Shown here in pieces: positions 48,216 to 58,430 of a stretch of DNA of 64,000 bases (positions are counted from its first letter, which is position 1; each line of letters opens with the position of its first letter). The stretch is taken from NCBI RefSeq assembly GCF_000003815.2, contig NC_049983.1, positions 9,343,470 through 9,407,469 of the forward strand. Direction: 5' to 3'. Position numbers and translations under genes: made by a program. The notes beneath the pieces were generated by a model. It saw nothing but the letters and a program-made list of their open reading frames with translations. It searched no databases and had not been told where the DNA came from. Source of the stretch: Branchiostoma floridae (taxonomy: Eukaryota; Chordata; Leptocardii; Amphioxiformes; Branchiostomatidae).

Positions 48216-49554
48216 TTTGTTAGATTAACAGTAACTGTTGCAAAAGAACAGAAACAGAGAGATAGACAGGCAAACCAAAAAATATCATACACACAGAACC
48301 TGACGCAGTGCACAATAAGTTAGAGGAAAAATGGCTGCAAATTTTGTCATCAGTGAAGATGACAAACAGTGCTTGAACTGTGCTGCGATCTGTATGTAAA
48401 CCTTTTGTCGTGTTACGCGACCTGGGAGGTAATTCTTACGAGCGGAAGGGAAGGGAACGTTGGTTGTGTGCGAAGAGGCGGTGTGGGCACAGAACCAAAA
48501 GCAATTAAGAGTTCTGAGGGCATCTGTAGCCAAAAACACTGCAGGAGAGAGACTGTTGCATCCCCATTTTGTCTTCAAACCTTTATGTTATTCAGTTTGT
48601 GTGTACATCTGTAAGTTTTACTGTTAGTACCATGATAGTTGGAACAGATCATGTTTTGTACAGATACGGGGCTTACACAGAAGTGTGTCCTTCCCATTAT
48701 CAAGGCTAGCCTGTCCTGAGCTGTTGTTTTGTAGAAGATTAGATCGCTCCTCCGATGCCACGGCTAGAGATGCCTCGCGATTCCCCCGGCGGTGCCAGAC
48801 TGCCTGTTCCATGTGAATTGCAGGAAACATCTTTGCTTTGTTCTTTTCCGAATGTCAGATGTATGGCGGGCGCAGGAAGGTGTTGGGATCGGAGAGTTCC
48901 CCTCCCCCCGCGTGCGTCCCTACCCTGCTTCCTGCAGATAACCGCCAGTAGGAAGTGCTTTCATTTCGAAAGTATTTGTTTTTTCCGGCCGCGGTGGTGG
49001 CGTGTTTTTGCAGCCAGACGGTTTGAGTCCTATTTCGAGATGTTCGCAACAATTGGCGGAAGTGGCGGAAGCGAATAAAGTGCCAATGTCACCGGAAGTG
49101 TCGATGCTGGAAGATGTCACCCAATCATCTGCTATGATCAGTCTGGCGAGGGTCTTGTGACTCCAGCAAACACAATGCCTGGAAACAGCAGGAGAATTAC
49201 GTAATGTAGCACCAAAGTGGTACAGCACAGTGTTGTAGCCTGCCCAAAAAAATTTTTCCATCCCTTGGATTTGAATTGAAATCCAGTTGAGGCTTGATGA
49301 TTCTAGGGGGAAATTTTAAAATCTAGACCCCCTGAAATACTATTTTTCCTTTATTTTGAGGTGCAAATTTTGCTCAGGTTGGTTCAGTTAATTTGCCGAA
49401 TGAAAGAATAAATTTCTTGTAGGAAAAGAGAGAATTTGAAAGTACAATTTTATGATGCTCAAAGATAAATTTTGACATTCCACGATCATGTAGCCAGTTA
49501 CCCAGTTACCAAAGATTTTTACCTCAGTGAAAAATGTTTTTTGGATTGTGATTT

Positions 49555-49915
49555 GTACGTGCATGTCAGGTGGAATATGTTAGGAACCTTTGGATGGATT
49601 GCAATGATTGCTACGCGGGTTTTGTTGTTGACCTGACAGTCCTCCTAGCTATTGGGCTCCCTGGTGGCCAACCTTGATACTGCAGCAGACTTTTTTTTGT
49701 GCGTGCATGTCTGACAGAAAATTTGAAAAACCTCTGGATTGATTGCAATGATATTGTGAACGTGCGTGGGTAGGTATTCTTGACCTGACGGCCCTCCTTG
49801 ATTTCGGGCCTCCTGGTGGCCGACCTTGGTACTGCAGCAGACTATTTGTGTGCAATTGTGTCCGACAGAATGTCTTTAAGTTAAGTACCTCTGGATTGAT
49901 TGCATTGATATTTTG
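49555..49915. repeat. Tandem repeat, about 2.5 copies of a roughly 145-bp unit
   Basis: Repeated landmarks are GTGCATGTC(A/T)G, CTCTGGATTGATTGCAATGA, TTGACCTGAC and GGTACTGCAGCAGACT. A single related block lies at 43480-43550 (CCTTGGTACTGCAGCAGAA). Confidence 0.65.
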
Positions 49916-49997
49916 CTAGCTATTCTGATATTTTTCTATGCAAATTTTGCTGCTCATACCCACTTCTAATGTACATTGAGCTCAAATGTACATTGTA

Positions 49998-50582
49998 CCG
50001 TATATTCTCGAATAAAGTACGCACTTTTTTAACTTTTCAAAATTGAAAAGGTGCTACAAGTTGTTGCCAAAGTTGGGGTGCGTACTTTATTTGAGGTCAC
50101 TGCACAGAGAAATTGTAAAAAAAGCCTAAAATAAAGCAAGGTAATGTTTCAAAACATGCACATTGTTGTTGTCTTGTAGTTGTCTAAACATGAAACAAAG
50201 AAATTGTCTAAACATGATTTACATAAGATTGGCATTTGCATACAATCCTTTTGAGTTAGTGACTTTGACTTGTACAACTGGTTTTTCCTGATTTCTTCTA
50301 CCAGTTCTCAGTGATTTTTATAATTTGCAGTAGGCAATTCACAAGTTCATAGAGACAATGACAGTGTAAATGCAGGTTATTTCATGCAAAATGACCTGGG
50401 GAAAACATCATAAATTTGAATTTATCCAGTTAAAGGTCTGTTCAAAACTGGTGGAGAAGGGGTGCGTACTTTATTTGAGTTTTTCCATTTTACCTTTCAG
50501 TCCCAAAGATCTGTCTAAGACTTGTCCAAAATCAGGGGTGCGTACTTTAATTGGGGTGCGTACTTTATTCGAGAATATACGG
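49998..50582. mobile_element. Tc1/mariner-type MITE with TA target duplication
   Basis: 585 bp. It starts CCGTATATTCTCGAATAAAG and ends with the complement CTTTATTCGAGAATATACGG, TA on both sides. The inverted ends reach at least 27 bp. The motif GGTGCGTACTTTA recurs inside at least four times. Confidence 0.85.
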
Positions 50583-52049
50583 TATTACATGTGTACAAGA
50601 GCAAGCTATAGCTGTTGTTGTTTTGATACATGAGTAAGGATATTGTTTGTAATTTGAACAAACCCTTTCATAGCAGGGAACAGCTTAATTACATGATGGA
50701 ACACAACCCAGCTTGTTACTATGCATTATTGTTTTTGTAATACACTCTACACAGGGAATAATGCAATATTCATGGATTACCAGCAGAAATGATAAAACAT
50801 ACATATGTTAATCAGTTAGTATTTGATTTAGAACTTAAGCACCAGAAAAGCTGGGGGTTTGTCTTAGATCCACTGAAAAAGTGGAGGGATCAGCCTTAGC
50901 AATTAATAAGCTGTGCAAATTAAGATACTACATTTGATTTCCTACATGTAGAAATTAGATGTTCCCAAGAGGAGCCTGTAATAAGTTGGGACAGTGTGTT
51001 GTTCTGATTAGGCATAGGAAACTGTAGGGTGGAGTTAGTCGGTTTGTGATGATAGAGTTAGGCGGAAACGCCGGGTCCAGCTTATCTAGGCTTGAGGGTG
51101 CCTCGCTCCTGTATGATCCTCCCACCGCTCTTGTCTTACAGCCCCTGCAGGCACCACGGTAGATTCAAACATGGTGTTTCTTTCCAGCTGATTTGGATTT
51201 GGGATTCATCTGCGTGGAGGTAGATATCAGTCCATCGCACCTTCCCGAATACAACAACTTTGCGGCAATTTGTTTCATTTTAGTTCTCTATTGGGATGGT
51301 GTGCGGACAGAGATAACCCTCCCGCCTGCAGTAATTAGTGATGTTTTCGTAATCTTTTGCCACCCCGAGGCGTTTTCGCACAATTACGGTTATTGCGGCA
51401 TTTGCGATGATGAGTTGCCTCGCGCGGCAGCTCGCCGGGGTAGGCATATAAACTGTTTGGCCCGAAGCGGGGAGCGGGCGAAATCGACGCCAGGCTCGGG
51501 GATTAATGAACTTGAAGCGATGCGGTAGCGCTGCCTGCGAGGGATTCTCCGCGCGTTGCGATCTGGGCACGTAAATAACGGGATATCTGGGGGATTGTAG
51601 CTTCATAACCGCGGGGGTGCTGGCAGGTTGCGTGGAAAACGCACATCGTTCAAATTGCCAGGTTGGGAGATGCCGGCCTTTCCCGCATTATTGCCCCATC
51701 TCCTTTATGGCCCTGCGAAAAGGCCAGCCAGACAATGGGATTTTCCGTACAGCCAAACAGGATTTTTTAAGGGGTATTTTTTTCCTGTCAGCTTCCCACA
51801 AATTGAAAGCTCAAGTTTGTAAGGTATACGGTGCATTCTCCAAGAGATGGGTAGAGTATGGCATATACAAGGTACTTTTGTATAGACTTAGATAATGGCA
51901 ACACATCTTTCTTTTCTGTTTTGATTAGACAAACAGAACACATATAATTGAACTTTAAGTATATCATCTCTTGGTGCATACTATTTGAGATAAGAGGAGC
52001 ATATTATACAATATGCTTGTTTCATTTTGGAGAATCTCTCTTTTCTATT
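50583..52049. other. Non-coding region with GC-balanced block
   Basis: AT-rich, except 51060-51760, which is more GC-rich and complex. I see no exon with both splice signals. The GC block could be conserved regulatory DNA of the C2 gene or its neighbour. Confidence 0.3.
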
Positions 52050-52144
52050 TAGCCTGGATACCAGACCCATGCCCAATCTCAAAAATATCTGTTTTTAGAT
52101 ATTTAGATATTTTTGAGATCAGTCTGTGGTCTGTATCCAGGTTA
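52050..52144. mobile_element. Small TAGCCTGG-type hairpin MITE
   Basis: 95 bp. TAGCCTGGATACCAGACC faces GGTCTGTATCCAGGTTA, and the centre is a hairpin CTCAAAAATATCT/AGATATTTTTGAG. The flanks TTTTCTATT and TTCTCTGTT could be a decayed 9-bp duplication. Confidence 0.75.
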
Positions 52145-52633
52145 TTCTCTGTTTCGACTAGTGAGATATCGTAAGCCATTGACTACATACGGATCTCGAA
52201 AACAAACAAATAATCCTTGATTGTTTGATTTTAAAGTTTGCCAGTTGAGATCTAGATCTGACCGCACAAAGATGTTCTAGCTAGTGTCTTTCGGAATACC
52301 ACATAATCCACAAGCACAACTCCCCGCTGCTTTATTGCACTTGGATGTGATTTTTATTACGGCAAATTAGCATCCTTCATTCTGTGTGCTTTCAGCTCGC
52401 TCTCTGCTCATTGCCTTGTAAATCAGCCTCAGACTGATGGTATCGTGCACATGACTTTAACTATTGTGCTGCAAGGCATGCAACCAATTTTGGCTTTTCT
52501 AATTGCGGAAGTCAAGGCGTAGTCAATCATTTTTATGAATCATACATTGCAGGAAGAATTGCTAGTCAGCGGTAAAGTCTGTGTGTGCTGTTTTGCGCTG
52601 TTTTATGCAGTTATGTCACACTAGCACTAAATC

Positions 52634-52860
52634 TAGGAGGGTCTGTACGCTCTTGTCCACAAGGCGTAGGCAGCTTATTTTGATTTCCCGTTATTCGTAT
52701 GGAAAGTGATCCTATTCAAAGTATTTGTAGTGAGATGACTAAATTTTGCATGATTGCTTTCCTCAATTTTAACATCATACGCAAGGGGTTCCTTTGAATT
52801 GGGCGTTAAACGTTTTTGAGACCCCCCAAGCAGTCTATCTTCCAGATGAGTGAAAACAAA
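52634..52860. repeat. Diverged dispersed sequence, copy 1
   Basis: It aligns by eye to 55316-55505. Shared landmarks are GCTCTTGTCCACAAGGCGTAGGCAGC (given in part) versus GCTCTTTTCTGTAAGGCATAGGCAGC, then CCAAATTTTG-like and TTTTAGCATCA-like blocks in the same order and orientation. Confidence 0.5.
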
Positions 52861-53507
52861 GCAACTGGAAAACAACTATCATGTAATATATAGCTCTATG
52901 TACAATGTATTATACGGGTGTAGTTTCATGTATGTCTTATATTAAAATAATATACCCTTCATTATTATTAGTATTTTACCAAATGAACAGGAAGAACGTC
53001 AGATCACTTAAAAGCAGAAAATTTGAATTCTTTTTGATTTAAGTCCACCAACTTTTATCGTGTCTTTGAGTTTTAACTTTTATCTTATTAAGAAGTTTTC
53101 ATACAGTACCTACCTTGCAGTTGAGATGTATTATATAGACCAAGGGTCACCAGTGAATGTCTTTCATGTGAGACTTTTCTTTATTAATTTCTAGATCTGA
53201 GAAAATATCTTTTATCTGGGTGCCTCAGCTTTACATATGGTCCAAGTGTCTGCGGCGGGTGTAAGTCTTGTCGCGGGAGCGGCGAGCGATACCAACTTCG
53301 TGTCGTCCAAGTTCCCGCGGATGTAGATTTCCCCCATCCATCCCCGTCACGATCAAAATTAACTGCTGCGGCACCTCCTGCCACCGTGGCGGGGTATCCC
53401 GGAATCGCTGAATCCCCCGCCTGCAGCGCCGTTTTGTGCTCGTTGGCTGATAAGGAACGGGTCGTCAAGTTCAGCTTAATTTGTTCCCCCAAATATTGGC
53501 AACCACT

Positions 53508-53965
53508 AAATATTAACACCCAGTGTTTTAGGGAAAGGCGTAATGATTATTGTTAAATGCAGAACCTATGTAGTACAATGTACCAAGGTCTGTGTATGCC
53601 TAACCTTTCCTGATAGTATAGAAACTGCAGCAACAAAACTTCTTTTAAATTCTCTGATATGGCAAGTAAATATTATCACCCAGTGTTTAAGGGAAAGGCA
53701 TAATTGTTAAATGTATAACCTACATGTGTATGATTAATAATCTTTCCTGCTTGTGTTCAAAGTGAACCTGTCCAGTGAAACTTCTTACGATTCTTACCTT
53801 CAATATGGCAAGACAGTAGATATCGAAACAGTGTTTTAGGGAAAGGTATAATTGTTAAATGCTGAACTTGCTTTGAATTTTATATGGCTTATAATGTTTC
53901 CTGATGGTGTACTAACTGAAGCAGCAAAACGTCTTTAATTTCTATGACTCGATACGGCAAGAAGA
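53508..53965. repeat. Tandem repeat, 3 copies of about 150 bp
   Basis: Units begin near 53508, 53664 and 53808. Each has CAGTGTTT(T/A)AGGGAAAGG, TAATTGTTAAATG, CCTTTCCTGATAG-like and GCAACAAAACTTCTT-like blocks. Copies are clearly diverged. Confidence 0.65.
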
Positions 53966-55315
53966 ACGCCAGACGCGATTGCACCCCGCTGAAAAACGCC
54001 ACTTTGATGTATCTGATTGTTCCACTTTTTGCCAATAATCTGTCGGTTGATACCATCTTTCTAGTTAATTACATTTAGATGAGTGAGACACGGCTGCTAT
54101 TCATACCAGCGGCAGAGTTTCTTACATATGTTGGCTTTGATTAAAAGACAAATCCTCGCGCCAGAGTGTCTCCACCTCTCAATATACATGGAAATGCAGG
54201 TGTTATCATGCTACGGCAGAGACAAGGCGCCCAAATGGAACATGACACATTCCATTTATGCACAAGCGCTGATATTTTCCCCCGCTTGACCCCAAAATAA
54301 AGCATCTGACATTTCTGTTCCTCCAAACTTCCTTAAAGAGATGGAAAAGTACGCCTGTGATAAACTTTGTGCCACGTTAGATGCGTCATCGAAGTTTTAA
54401 GTAAACTTTTGGAGATCATACGCGGTAATTTAAGTTCCGAGAGATTGATCGACTTAAACTTTTTAATCAGATATGGCGACTGTTCGGGCTGTCTACATGG
54501 CATTACGTTATCGGGAGAAATCATCGTTTCTTTTTTAAAAGCGGAGATACTTTGGCTGCAAAGCTCTTTCAAGAGACAAGGCATATCAGATGTGCAAGTC
54601 TACATGGAGAGGGGTCACTGGGATCACTGTACGGATCTATATATCTCCAACATGATAGCCAGGGACTTTGTACATTGTACCCCTTGGAGGTCTTCCAACA
54701 TTGAGGCATACATACATTATACACTTAGGAAGAAAAAGATGATGTTCTTAGACTCAGTTATCTCCTTGTTTCAATGTCCTTTTAATCTTTTTCCTATCTC
54801 TTGTCTTGCAAAGTCTTAAGTTAAAGAATATGGAGTTTTATGAAGAAAAAGGATTATTTAGTAAAGTCTAATCTTGCCAGAGTTTATGTATTCAAAGCAG
54901 CATACAAAAAAGGCAGAGAAAAAGAATTTTCTCTTTATATGAAGAAAATATAACTTCTAGCTTTGAGTCTAACTCATAATAAGCTGGAATGCTTTACATT
55001 GCTTAAGAAAGACAGGCCTTAATGAGAAGAACCACAGATAAGAAGGGGAAGACTTGCCAAGAAGGGAAGTCCCCTTGAGACGTCCTACAAGGTGTTTCCA
55101 GTTAGGTGCCCCAGTGGGTGGTTAACCTTGGCCTGGTTTAATCTAACGAGGTTTGACAGGTCCAACCACCCAATGTGGACAGCTATACCTCAATTCCTCA
55201 CATACCTCTGCTATTTGCACTCAGAACAGTTAAAAATTGTGTTTTCTTTGTAACAAATAAAATAGGGTTGACGGTACAGTATTTCATAATTGTAAGAAAC
55301 TAGTCTATTCTAAAA
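53966..55315. other. Non-coding region
   Basis: I see no supported exon, RNA gene or repeat with clear ends. A 150-codon open frame at 54367-54819 shows no motif, and its opposite strand is similarly open. Confidence 0.3.
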
Positions 55316-55505
55316 GGGTCTTCATGCTCTTTTCTGTAAGGCATAGGCAGCCTATTTCTATTTCTCATAAATCGTACGAAAGGCACCTTATTCACGTAAT
55401 TCTTAGCGAGGCAACCAAATTTTGAGTATTGGCCTTCCTTGGTTTTAGCATCAGATGCTCTTCTGAATTTAACTTCAAAGCATTATTGATGGATCCACCT
55501 GATAT
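55316..55505. repeat. Diverged dispersed sequence, copy 2
   Basis: Counterpart of 52634-52860 in the same orientation. It ends with TGATATATAGAGCC, where copy 1 has TAATATATAGCTC. Confidence 0.5.
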
Positions 55506-55863
55506 ATAGAGCCACTTCTAAACATAGCACAAAATAGTTGGTATCAATTCTGAATGGTAGAGTGTGTTTTAATCGTATATACTATAGGTTAAAAATTTCA
55601 CTATTAACTTCAAACTTTTTCGTCGTACAATGCACATATGCGACTGTCATGATCAACTATGATAATGGTTTGATATTCTTTGGGCATGCAGGCATGCTAC
55701 AAAATGGTAAAACAAACTTTTTATCTCTCCCACTCCCCACTGATACAGAGATGTGATAAGACTCAGGCCTGATACCAGGACCACCTCTGTAGTTGTTCTA
55801 CAGAATTCTAAGTATTTGCAGGTCATTGGAGAGTCACTATTAGCAGTGTGGTACACCCACTGG

Positions 55864-56250
55864 AAGGGTAACAAACTTTTCCTGTCCGTACTGCTGTTAA
55901 AAATCACTTTTCTTGCAAGGGAGATGATTTGCTCTTTAAAGGTGGTACATGTATCTCACTGCACTTGGGGCACCGGTGCAAAACTGTAGGTTTTTTTTAA
56001 CTGCGGCACATTTTTGCTGACTTCTTATAATTTAGATACATGTATTGCATAATGTGTAAAAAGATTACTAAGTCTTAGAAGACAAGAAAATTTGGTCTTT
56101 ATCTCTGAAATTTGTTGAATAATTTTTCGAACCCCGCAGTGCCACACGGCGCCCCAAGTGAAGTGAGATATCACCTTAAGGGGAACGAACTTTTCCTGTC
56201 CGTACTGCTGTTAAAAATCACTTTTCTTGCAAGGGAGATGATTTGCTCAT
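55864..56250. mobile_element. CTCACTGCACTTG-type MITE, copy D, between 74-bp direct repeats
   Basis: The MITE itself is 55941-56175 (GGTGGTACATGTATCTCACT to GTGAGATATCACC). It is flanked by two near-identical stretches, 55864-55937 and 56178-56250, sharing CTTTTCCTGTCCGTACTGCT and TTGCAAGGGAGATGATTTGC. Confidence 0.85.
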
Positions 56251-56570
56251 TTAGCTCCTGTTCCTGAGGGAGTTGAGATTATAGGGACTGAGGAAGGTTG
56301 GAAGCAATAGATGTCTGCAAACGCTGACATGACATTTATCAGTTGTTAAAAACAGTGCTGTCACATGCTTCTCTTGCACTTAATGGTAGCCTTGTAAAGT
56401 TAAAGCTTGTTCTAACGCAGTTAAAAGATGCATGTCTTTGTCCGTAGCAGGACATTCATGCAAAATCTAATTCTAAAGAAAATACTAGTAAAAGTTAACA
56501 TCAGAATGATGTTATTTGTTTTGATACGTTTGCATAGATACAATGACATATGATAACTTTGTTGACATAG

Positions 56571-57446
56571 CTACATGTAAAAGTACACTTCTCATTGTCA
56601 CTTCTTTTTCTTCAGAATGATAATGAATTGTAACGATAACAATAAATGATAGTAATTTTGTACATGTTTGATAGGCATTTTATTGTATTGATTTACGACA
56701 CAACACTAAATACGTATGCTATGTGACGTTCAAGTTTTGCATTATTCTCTCTGTGAATACGAGTACCCTCTCCCTGTGCATGTGTGCTACATGTAAAATT
56801 TTTTTTTTATTGTCACTTCTTTTTCTACAGGATGATAATGAATTGTAGTAATGACAATAAATGATAGTAATTTTCTACATGTGTTTTAGCCATTTTATGA
56901 CACAATGCCAATGCAATGTTGTGTTCAAGTGCTGCGTAATTCGCTCCATGCATGCGAGATAGTCCCCTCTCTCTGCATACTGACACATGTGCGCTACATG
57001 TAAAAGTGCTTTTTTGTTGTCATTTCTTTATCTACAGAATGAAAATGAATTGAAGTAATGACAATAAATGATAGTGATTTTCTATGTAATATATTCTTTG
57101 ATGTATTTTAGTATTTTAGCCATTTTATGACACAATGCCAATGCTATATGCCAGTGCTGCGTAATTCGCTCCATGCATGCGAGATAGTCCCCTCTCTCTG
57201 CATACTGACACATGTGCGCTACATGTAAAAGTGCTTTTTTGTTGTCATTTCTTTATCTATAGAATGAAAATGAATTGAAGTAATGACAATAAATGATAGT
57301 GATTTTCTATGTAATATATTCTTTGATGTATTTTAGTATTTTAGCCATTTTATGACACAATGCCAATGCTATATGCCAGTGCTGCGTAATTCGCTCCATG
57401 CATGCGACGTAGTACCCTCTCTCTGCATACTGACACATGTGCGCTG
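56571..57446. repeat. Tandem repeat, 4 copies of about 207-225 bp
   Basis: Units begin with CTACATGTAAAA at 56571, 56787, 56994 and 57219. Each has GACAATAAATGATAGT, TTTTA, CGTAATTCGCTCCATGCATG-like and CCCTCTCTCTGCAT-like blocks. The last two copies are almost identical, the first two diverged. Confidence 0.85.
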
Positions 57447-58430
57447 GAAATCCGGGCGGATCATGGCGTCCCCGGAGAGTCGTGTCCCCGGGGACCGCTG
57501 GCACCAGCCTGGCTGAGGGATGCTCGCCCCCTCCTCATCCACAAATCCTACCGCAAACACCTCCCGTCTCATCCCGGACTCACGCAGACATACGTGTACA
57601 TGTGAGCAGCAGCCGGATACAAGAGCATCTGTTGGACTAGTTAGTCTTATCACTACGCTGGAGCACCTGTGATAGAGGGAAAAGAAATTTGGTTTCACAA
57701 GTCTTGTCTTCCCAGAAATTCAAAGCTGAGCCTGGACTCATGCAGACATGCCCCGCACACATACATGTAGGTGTACATCTGCTTACATGTAGCAGGGATA
57801 CAAGCATTTGTTGGACTGGTTAGTCTTATCACTATGCTGGAGCACCTGTGATAGAGAGAAAGAAATTTGGTTTCACAAGTCCTACCAGAAATTCAAAGCT
57901 AAGCCCGGACTCTCACAGACATGTCCCGCACACATACATGTACACATGTAGGCGTACATGTGCGCAGCAGTGATACAAGAGCATCTGTTGGACTAGTTAG
58001 TCTTATCACTATGTTGGAGCACCTGTGATGGAGAGAAAGAAATTTGGTTTAACAAGTCCTACCAGAAATTCAAAGCTGAGCCTAGACTCACGTAGACATG
58101 GCCCACACACATACATGTAGGTGTACATGGTACATGTGTGCAGCAGGGGTAGAAGAGCATCTGTTGGACTAGTTAGTCTTATCACTATGCTAAAGCACCT
58201 GTGATAGAGGAAAGAAATTTGGTTTCACAAGTCCTCCCAGAAATTTAAAGCTGAACGTCCGGTTCTGTACCTGCAGACATGTCCCACACATACGTGTACA
58301 TGTGCGCAGCAGGGATACAGGAGCATCTGTTGGACTAGTTAGTCTTATCACCATGCTGAAGCACCTGTGATAGAGGGAAATAAATTTGGTTACAAAAGTC
58401 TTACAAGAAATTTAAATCAGTTTCTTGTTC
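57447..58430. repeat. Satellite-like array, about 5.5 copies of 166-179 bp
   Basis: GTTGGACTAGTTAGTCTTAT occurs at 57631, 57810 (one change), 57987, 58163 and 58329, giving spacings of 179, 177, 176 and 166 bp. Each unit also has GAGCACCTGTGATAGAG, AGAAATTTGGTTTCACAAGT and repeated ACATGTACAC words. The array directly follows the array at 56571. Between them a GC-rich segment (57447-57570) starts the first partial unit. Confidence 0.88.

Noticed and set aside
54367-54819. 150-codon open frame
   Set aside because: Hydrophobic and Leu-rich without motif; the opposite strand is also partly open; no promoter or splice signals.
57447-57640. GC-rich open frames that might be an exon
   Set aside because: They overlap the first partial unit of the 175-bp satellite and lack acceptor/donor pairs.
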